64,000 nt of DNA, taken from the NCBI GenBank assembly GCA_024036415.1, contig JAMWET010006982.1:337001-401000 (forward strand), read 5' to 3'. The first letter of the stretch is position 1; every line of letters begins with the position of its first letter. The translations under genes and the position numbers were made by a program. Shown here piece by piece: positions 60,701 through 64,000 of this stretch. The DNA comes from Prochilodus magdalenae. Its lineage: Eukaryota; Chordata; Actinopteri; Characiformes; Prochilodontidae. A model generated the notes under the pieces. The model was not told the DNA's origin. It saw only the letters and a program-made list of their open reading frames with translations, and did no database searches.

Positions 60701-61727
60701 TTTGGTCATATTTATGCAGAAATATGGAAATTGTCTCTGAAACTTTCAAGCACTACTGCTGAAATACAGTAATAAAACTCCTTTTTCTGTGTCCAAGTGT
60801 CCAAACAGTTTGACTGACCTACCACATTTTTAGCATTCACATTCACAGCCCTTCCTAAAAGCTTCATGGTTTCCACATCATTCCTCTTCGCTGCTTCAAT
60901 GTATTCTTTCTCGGTCTCTAGCACTGAAGCAGAGCACAGCAGAAGAGGCAAAGATTAATCAACAACACTGACCAATTAGATTTAAAAATTAAATTGGCCA
61001 GTTTTTTTACTTCAAGAAATTGAGTTGAAAGATTATTAAAGTAATTTTATTGTTTTTACCCCCACTATTTTTTTCATCATATTGATGTTATATTTTTCCA
61101 TTTTATTAAATCATAGTTGTTCTTTTCTCTTATTTTACCATTTTCTTTGTTTGTCAATTCTCTGTTCTTATATACCTAAAAACATAACATGACACATATC
61201 ACAACATTCAGACACAGAAACTAGATTTAAAAACTGCTATCAAAAAAATGTAATGATATATCTTGCGCACTAGTTTGCACGAAATTCAATATTTAAATAA
61301 ATAGGACTTATTATGCTCTATATGTTATGAAGCATGCAGATGGTATGTGCTGATGATTTTTACAACGTACTAGGAAAGCGTATTATCACAGTGACAACGT
61401 GATAACAGGCATCGTCAAGATGCCCACTTTAATCCCAGCTGTACAGAAATTGTCATTTAAGACTTAAAGCCCTTAAAAGTGCACATTAACTTGTAAGAGG
61501 TAATGTAGGTGAACAACTTCAATGAAGCTTCCACCATATTACTGAAAGTACTTACACATCTCCACATTATCGAAAGTGCTGTCCGCCTCTGGCTCCTTCT
61601 GGAGTATAAAATCCGTAAAGTCTTTGACATGCTCAGATTTGATCCATGTTTTAGGGTTCAGGTTTTCCTTTTTCAGCATGGAATGCTTCATGATCTTTTC
61701 TTTCAGGGCCAAAACTTTCTCATCCAT
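51556..61727 (-). CDS. ankdd1b: Ankyrin repeat and death domain-containing protein 1B, complete
   Basis: Fourteen coding exons on the minus strand: 61727-61556, 60923-60823, 58849-58751, 58482-58384, 58282-58178, 57264-57160, 56927-56829, 56387-56289, 56145-56047, 55855-55757, 55122-55024, 54934-54839, 52510-52309, 51776-51556. Total 1695 nt, 564 residues plus stop. Residues 1-57 are a unique N-terminus. About eleven ankyrin units follow (58-424), most as exactly 33 residues per exon with TALH/TPLHLAA-type helices. Residues about 440-540 form a death domain (MWKLAYSLLKQNEWKKLAEH.. and MLLIWLHG). The family is close to ANKDD1A; the poc5 neighbour favours ANKDD1B. Biological role poorly known; ankyrin plus death domain suggests a protein-interaction adaptor (inference). 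Confidence 0.93.
52309..52510 (-). CDS. ankdd1b: ankdd1b exon 13: first part of the death domain (425-491)
   Basis: 202 nt after gattacttttgtcag. ETKQVRGVMWKLAYSLLKQN, EWKKLAEHWGFSEQQVAAIE and EQWTG. The donor ACAG|GTGATG is preferred since it restores the family spacing WTG-(S/T)x(S)Y; another GT nine bases later would add three residues in frame. Confidence 0.9.
53041..53640 (-). mobile_element. Tc1-like element relic with an inserted retroelement tail
   Basis: The left part (gccatcagaggataggtaca, gacatggtcagcaacaatac) and the right part (53281-53640: cttgaaccagtgtggtcatt, gtgaaaatcccagtagatca, ending gtgtacctaccgaggtggct then agtgagtgtat) are segments of one well-known fish Tc1-like family, in the right order. 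Between them at about 53150-53279 is a segment ending aaaagcgctatataaacaaa plus TTGATTTGATTTGATTT, the tail of a LINE/SINE-like element. The right end has the AGTGAGTGTAT of the terminal repeat; the left terminal repeat is absent. Confidence 0.65.
53150..53279 (+). mobile_element. Non-LTR retroelement 3' tail nested in a DNA transposon
   Basis: GTAAAAAGCGCTATATAAAC followed by three TTGAT-type repeats is the typical 3' end of fish LINE/SINE elements. The 5' side begins with pyrimidine-rich sequence; only the 3' 100-130 bp are present. Confidence 0.55.
54839..54934 (-). CDS. ankdd1b: ankdd1b exon 12: last ankyrin repeat (393-424)
   Basis: 96 nt. QGKTALGVAARADAVIITDM then IIKAERYFNWLK. Of two tandem CAG acceptors the upstream one preserves Q before GKTAL. 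Donor AAA|GTAAGT. Confidence 0.92.
55024..55122 (-). CDS. ankdd1b: ankdd1b exon 11: ankyrin repeat (360-392)
   Basis: 99 nt. LGQTALHVASELGKVDVVEM then ILKADVDLEIKDR. Donor AGG|GTACTC chosen for phase 0 and because it gives the conserved DR-QGKTAL junction. Confidence 0.92.
55123..55756. other. ankdd1b intron
   Basis: 634 bp, AT-rich, nothing recognised. Confidence 0.85.
55757..55855 (-). CDS. ankdd1b: ankdd1b exon 10: ankyrin repeat (327-359)
   Basis: 99 nt. HLQTPFHMAVKNCHFPVIHT then LLESGCDTGITDH. Donor CAT|GTGAGT. Confidence 0.95.
56047..56145 (-). CDS. ankdd1b: ankdd1b exon 9: ankyrin repeat (294-326)
   Basis: 99 nt. NRASPLHAVCEKGFTPVVKL then LVDNGAQINIQNQ. Donor CAA|GTAATT. Confidence 0.95.
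56289..56387 (-). CDS. ankdd1b: ankdd1b exon 8: ankyrin repeat (261-293)
   Basis: 99 nt. TGETALYLAAVGNHEECVLA then LLQADCDPNILNA. Donor GCA|GTACGT. Confidence 0.95.
56388..56828. other. ankdd1b intron with a hAT-like MITE
   Basis: 441 bp. The element at 56468-56655 occupies much of it; a short TCTG run lies at 56768-56782. Confidence 0.8.
56468..56655. mobile_element. hAT-like MITE
   Basis: Starts CAGTGTTTCTCAACCCTGGT and continues caccctgtcctgcacat, with a decayed right half (gtgtgcaggccagtg). The opening is characteristic of a common fish hAT non-autonomous family. Confidence 0.6.
56829..56927 (-). CDS. ankdd1b: ankdd1b exon 7: ankyrin repeat (228-260)
   Basis: 99 nt. NGDTPLHLAARSGELEALQL then LLDNFEIRNEVNH, the canonical TPLHLAA form. 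Confidence 0.95.
57160..57264 (-). CDS. ankdd1b: ankdd1b exon 6: ankyrin repeat (193-227)
   Basis: 105 nt. DGNRPFAVAAEHGCVKMLQM, also 35 residues. The donor CAG|GTCCAC departs from consensus at +3. Confidence 0.92.
57265..58177. other. ankdd1b intron
   Basis: 913 bp, over half occupied by the Tc1-like element at 57361-57915. Confidence 0.85.
57361..57915 (+). mobile_element. Internally deleted Tc1-like element with both terminal repeats
   Basis: The left end (57355-57392, ACACTAACTAAAAAAATAGC TGCACCCAGAAG) and the reverse complement of the right end (CACTCATCATTAAAAGAATTG CACCCAGAAGG) are imperfect inverted repeats of about 33 bp. Inside, AGAGGGGTCGCATCGTAGGG reads like the RGRI-G helix-turn-helix region of a Tc1 transposase, and cgaacctctacaactcc like its C-terminal end. 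About 555 bp, versus roughly 1.6 kb for an intact element. Confidence 0.7.
58178..58282 (-). CDS. ankdd1b: ankdd1b exon 5: ankyrin repeat (158-192)
   Basis: 105 nt, two codons longer than the 33-residue units. KGMNMMHCAAVNDHTEIVEY with a longer inter-repeat loop. Donor AAT|GTAGGA. Confidence 0.93.
58384..58482 (-). CDS. ankdd1b: ankdd1b exon 4: ankyrin repeat (125-157)
   Basis: 99 nt. YGVAAIHLAAWFGSLQILKL then LVQGGADQGIENR. Acceptor cttctcccacacag, donor GTGAGG. Confidence 0.95.
58568..58705. mobile_element. Palindromic MITE fragment
   Basis: CCACTTTTGGTTCC (58612-58625) and GGAACCAAAAGTGG (58655-58668) are a perfect 14-bp inverted repeat 29 bp apart, in sequence resembling the fish MITE family with TTTGGTTCC...GGAACCAAA arms. 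It lies in the 268-bp ankdd1b intron between exons 3 and 4. Confidence 0.6.
58751..58849 (-). CDS. ankdd1b: ankdd1b exon 3: ankyrin repeat (92-124)
   Basis: 99 nt, phase 0 both ends. HNRTALHYAVACRNVEAVDV then LLRRRAKLDIQDK, a full ankyrin consensus unit. Confidence 0.95.
59101..60759 (+). mobile_element. Full-length, inactive Tc1-like transposon
   Basis: The left end CAGTGGTGCTTGAAAGTTAA (after TA at 59099-59100) and the right end ACTTTCAAGCACTACTG are inverted repeats; the subterminal segments (atttctgcatgaacaagacc and ggtcatatttatgcagaaat) also pair. Length 1659 bp is normal for the family. The right TA is lost. It ends 63 bp from the donor of ankdd1b exon 2. Confidence 0.88.
59671..60490 (+). 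pseudogene. Tc1-like transposase pseudogene
   Basis: Starts MARTRVISEDIR then stops; later blocks recognisable in shifting frames include STVRQKWRK (HTH region), SKDHTKSNM, KPLLSKKNIPA, DHVDEPEGF, HGGSGIMAWACFAASG (the DDE core), KEYVSTPVPELDLKR and LLCTEEWG. Stops and frameshifts throughout, so inactive. The host gene is ankdd1b on the opposite strand. Confidence 0.85.
60823..60923 (-). CDS. ankdd1b: ankdd1b exon 2 (residues 58-91), first ankyrin-like unit
   Basis: 101 nt after gctctgcttcag. ETEKEYIEAAKRNDVETMKL then LLGRAVNVNAKNV, a degenerate first ankyrin unit. Donor GTG|GTAGGT, phase 0. Confidence 0.9.
60924..61555. other. ankdd1b first intron
   Basis: 632 bp, AT-rich; no further feature seen. 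Confidence 0.8.
61556..61727 (-). CDS. ankdd1b: ankdd1b exon 1 (residues 1-57)
   Basis: ATG at 61727 in a good context (ACAATGG). MDEKVLALKEKIMKHSML through STFDNVEM; lysine-rich, no domain recognised. Donor T|GTAAGTAC starts at 61555, phase 1. First exon assigned because the frame joins exon 2 (giving EMLLETEKEYIEAAKRND). Confidence 0.85.
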
Positions 61728-63712
61728 TGTGCTCTGTGTTCCGATGAAGGTCTTTGCTTTGACACAAAACGAGCGTTGTAAAGTAACTACCTTTGTTTGC
61801 TTTAGAAGTCTACACCCTACGGAAATTTGCTCTTACACAAAGTGCACACAGTTACATTTTTTCAAGAACTGATTGTGCTGAAAGGCTTGGAAGGACTTCT
61901 TTTGGCTTGGATGTACTTTTGCAGAAGACTTGCAGAATAATTGGGAAATCAGGAAATTCTGGATGTGTGGAAAGCACATCAGAGTGATAAAAATAATAAG
62001 ACAGCATACATGGTGTTATCTGATGCATAACCCAAACGCAAAAGTATTTGTACTCATGGCATAACGCAAACATGCATTATAAACCTAATTCATTTATTTT
62101 CATATGATAAATTATAAAAACAATAGTTACATAATTATATGCCTGCCATATTATAGTATTTCATTTCATACCATGTCCTGCTTCCATAAGGCTGCTGTAC
62201 TCAATGCATGTCTTCAATGCATGTGCATTGTCATGTGAGTGAATGCGAAAAGTTGATTCTTAGACCAGGGTGCGATTAATGTCCCACTAATATCACATTT
62301 ACAAAAATGTATGCATGGAAAGGTGAAAGACATGTTAAATCCATGTCAATTTTCCTTTCTTTATATACATGTTTCACATAAATAAATAATGTAAAACCTA
62401 TTTACAGGAATAACTGCATTTATGACTGTCCCAGCCCACCATTATGTTTTACATATGGCCTTCAAATATAATTAAAATACTTTAAAAATCTTAATATTTT
62501 GTCATAACATGTGAATCCATTTCCCAGCTCATACTTATTGCATTCTTTTCTTTCACTATGTAATTTCATAATTACTCTCACCACTTGGAAATATTCACAA
62601 TAAAATTTTTCCCCAATTTATATTTTGATTTAGTCTTGTCGCAATTCAAATGCTAGCAGTGTCCCCATTACACAATCCTACCAAGGCGGATAAATGCAAA
62701 TTTCCGTCAAATTTGTATTAATAGTATGCTGGATAAGAGTTACAGGGAATAATTGCTACCCCAGTCATGGAATCACCATTGAAAGCTCTCTCTGCCACAT
62801 TGCACTGACAGCTGCACTATAAAAACAAGAACTGGCCATAAAAATCTCTCTGAATAACTTCACTTTCAGGTTGGAACTGTCTGAGCAACATATCATTTGC
62901 TTGTAAAGTGTAACCAACGTGCACAGAATAAATTGTTGTGAATCAGATTCAGATGATCAATCAACATCTTCTGGAACCCAGTCAAGAAAGAAAAAGAATA
63001 ATTCTGAAAAAAACATCAAAGCAAGTAACCATTTCCCAGCCTATTGTTTCTTCGGGTTGCGCTGTATCTGACGACAGCCACCTTTTATAGTTTCTTCACT
63101 AATTTCCTTGTGTTTGTGCTTTACCGTCAGTATAGGTGCCGTTCCCAACAACACACTGACTCATCTGGCCCCCCCGCAAAAAAAAAAACAGGCCAGAGGA
63201 ACTGCTCCTTACTGGGGGGATGCCAGATGGAATCACTGAAGCACGGCAAAGGGAAAACTCGCAAATGCCGTAATGTCTTGCCAGGCTACTGGTCCATGAA
63301 CATGAATAGCTTTAATATTTATTTCTCATTAGGGTTAAGATAATATTGTGTAAGCTCTGTAAAGTGCTGCATGTATCTGTAATTTCAAATACACAATAAA
63401 ATAAAGTATTATCATGTTCTTCCAGCATAAAATTAAGAAGAAAAACATTGTCTTATTTACAGCAACCAGTCCGTTTACAGTGTGCACTGTGCAAAACTGA
63501 CATTTACTTTCATCTGTCTCTTTTAAATACACACATAATCCTCTGTAGCATATTAACATTATTTAAAATGTGCACTGATTAAAATGATTCTACTCAAAAG
63601 AAGAAATGCAACATCATATCCAAGCCTTTCAATACATTACTTCACTGACAGTTGTGCTGCTTGGTCTGGACTTCTCCACACTGGAGGGGGCATGGTATCA
63701 GAAAACAACTTT
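61728..63712. other. Intergenic region between ankdd1b 5' end and polk 3' end
   Basis: About 2 kb, AT-rich. It must contain the ankdd1b leader and promoter near 61.73-62.1 kb and the polk 3' UTR near 63.7 kb and below. No CpG-rich promoter or protein-coding signal is visible. Confidence 0.7.
63318..63323 (-). terminator. polk: Candidate polk polyadenylation signal
   Basis: TTTATT on the plus strand is AATAAA on the minus strand, 390 nt beyond the polk stop. It is a candidate only; variant signals nearer the stop cannot be excluded. Confidence 0.35.
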
Positions 63713-63815
63713 TTAGAACTTGTGATTGCCATTTCCCTTGAAGAATTTGTCAATGGTGTGTCTTGTGCCAATGGCTTTGGTTTTCTTCGAAGGAGGATTT
63801 GGTGATGATCCTCTC
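63713..63815 (-). CDS. polk: DNA polymerase kappa, last coding exon (gene continues past the right edge)
   Basis: The acceptor ctcgtgtacctttag ends at 63816; one base completes a split codon, then 33 residues RGSSPNPPSKKTKAIG then TRHTIDKFFKGNGNHKF and TAA at 63715-63713. The segment TRHTIDKFF matches the C-terminal PCNA-interacting motif of Pol kappa (human KHTLDIFFK). Pol kappa is the Y-family translesion polymerase; in human it is the direct neighbour of ANKDD1B in the same orientation, as here. The short length makes sequence alone moderate evidence; synteny makes it strong. Confidence 0.82.
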
Positions 63816-64000
63816 CTAAAGGTACACGAGAACATACATACATAAATACATACATACAGACAACTTAGTAGTACAGCTTTCCACAGCGAACAGAACAAAC
63901 ATATTAAGGGTCTATTAAAAACCAAAACTAAAATTCTTATTAAGGGCAAAGTGCATATTGGTGTTTCTGCTACAATAAGCACTTTAAGGAGTGTAGTGGA
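63816..64000. other. polk last intron (partial)
   Basis: Contains a short (TACA/CATA)n run at about 63834-63860. No other feature. Confidence 0.7.

Larger units (their letters stand above)
58850..60822. other. ankdd1b intron with a full-length Tc1-like element
   Basis: 2.0 kb, of which 59101-60759 is transposon. Confidence 0.9.

Noticed and set aside
1..64000. tRNA, rRNA or snRNA genes
   Set aside because: No B-box-like GGTTCGAATCC with matching A-box or cloverleaf was seen by eye; a covariance-model scan would be decisive.

Overview
This window is vertebrate genomic DNA, almost certainly from a teleost fish. It has large introns with consensus GT/AG borders, dense microsatellites and minisatellites, and many degraded Tc1-like and hAT-like repeats of the kinds seen in fish. 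Several of the dispersed repeats recall those of otophysan fish (characins, catfish and relatives), but that narrower placement rests on memory of repeat families and is weak.

Four protein-coding genes can be read. (1) sv2c, minus strand: coding exons at 22830-23418, 13500-13680, 11007-11158 and 546-679, a probable non-coding first exon ending at 34084, and the remainder beyond the left edge. It encodes the N-terminal cytoplasmic tail and the first six membrane segments of synaptic vesicle glycoprotein 2C. (2) poc5, plus strand: a complete coding sequence of 12 coding exons (43894-50818), 575 residues, a centrin-binding centriole protein. (3) ankdd1b, minus strand: complete, 14 coding exons (61727 down to 51556), 564 residues, ankyrin repeats followed by a death domain. 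(4) polk, minus strand: only the last coding exon (63713-63815), carrying the C-terminal PCNA-binding motif of DNA polymerase kappa. The order polk-ankdd1b-poc5-sv2c and the relative orientations match the human 5q13 neighbourhood, which supports each assignment. I see no operon-like functional link; this is old conserved linkage.

Layout: 1-23.5 kb is sv2c with three large introns, including a 1.6-kb 24-bp minisatellite (3551-5175), a probable solo LTR (19983-20478) and several MITEs. 23.5-34.1 kb is the probable long first intron, ending in a 760-bp polypyrimidine tract. 34.1-43.4 kb is intergenic between the divergent sv2c and poc5 genes and holds Tc1-like relics and a second solo LTR with a perfect 5-bp target duplication (39350-39856). 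43.4-51.4 kb is poc5. 51.5-61.8 kb is ankdd1b, converging on poc5 with only about 140 bp between the poc5 poly(A) signal and the ankdd1b stop, and holding a nested transposon (53.0-53.6 kb), a short TIR element (57.36-57.92 kb) and a full-length dead Tc1-like element (59.1-60.8 kb). 61.8-63.7 kb is AT-rich spacer, then the polk tail.

I found no new biological system. The most unusual items are the higher-order structure of the minisatellite, the one-ankyrin-repeat-per-exon design of ankdd1b, complementary CU-rich and GA-rich tracts flanking the putative sv2c first exon, a CCAAT/CCAAT/CHR-like arrangement upstream of poc5, and a near-identical 80-bp sequence seen twice beside pyrimidine microsatellites.
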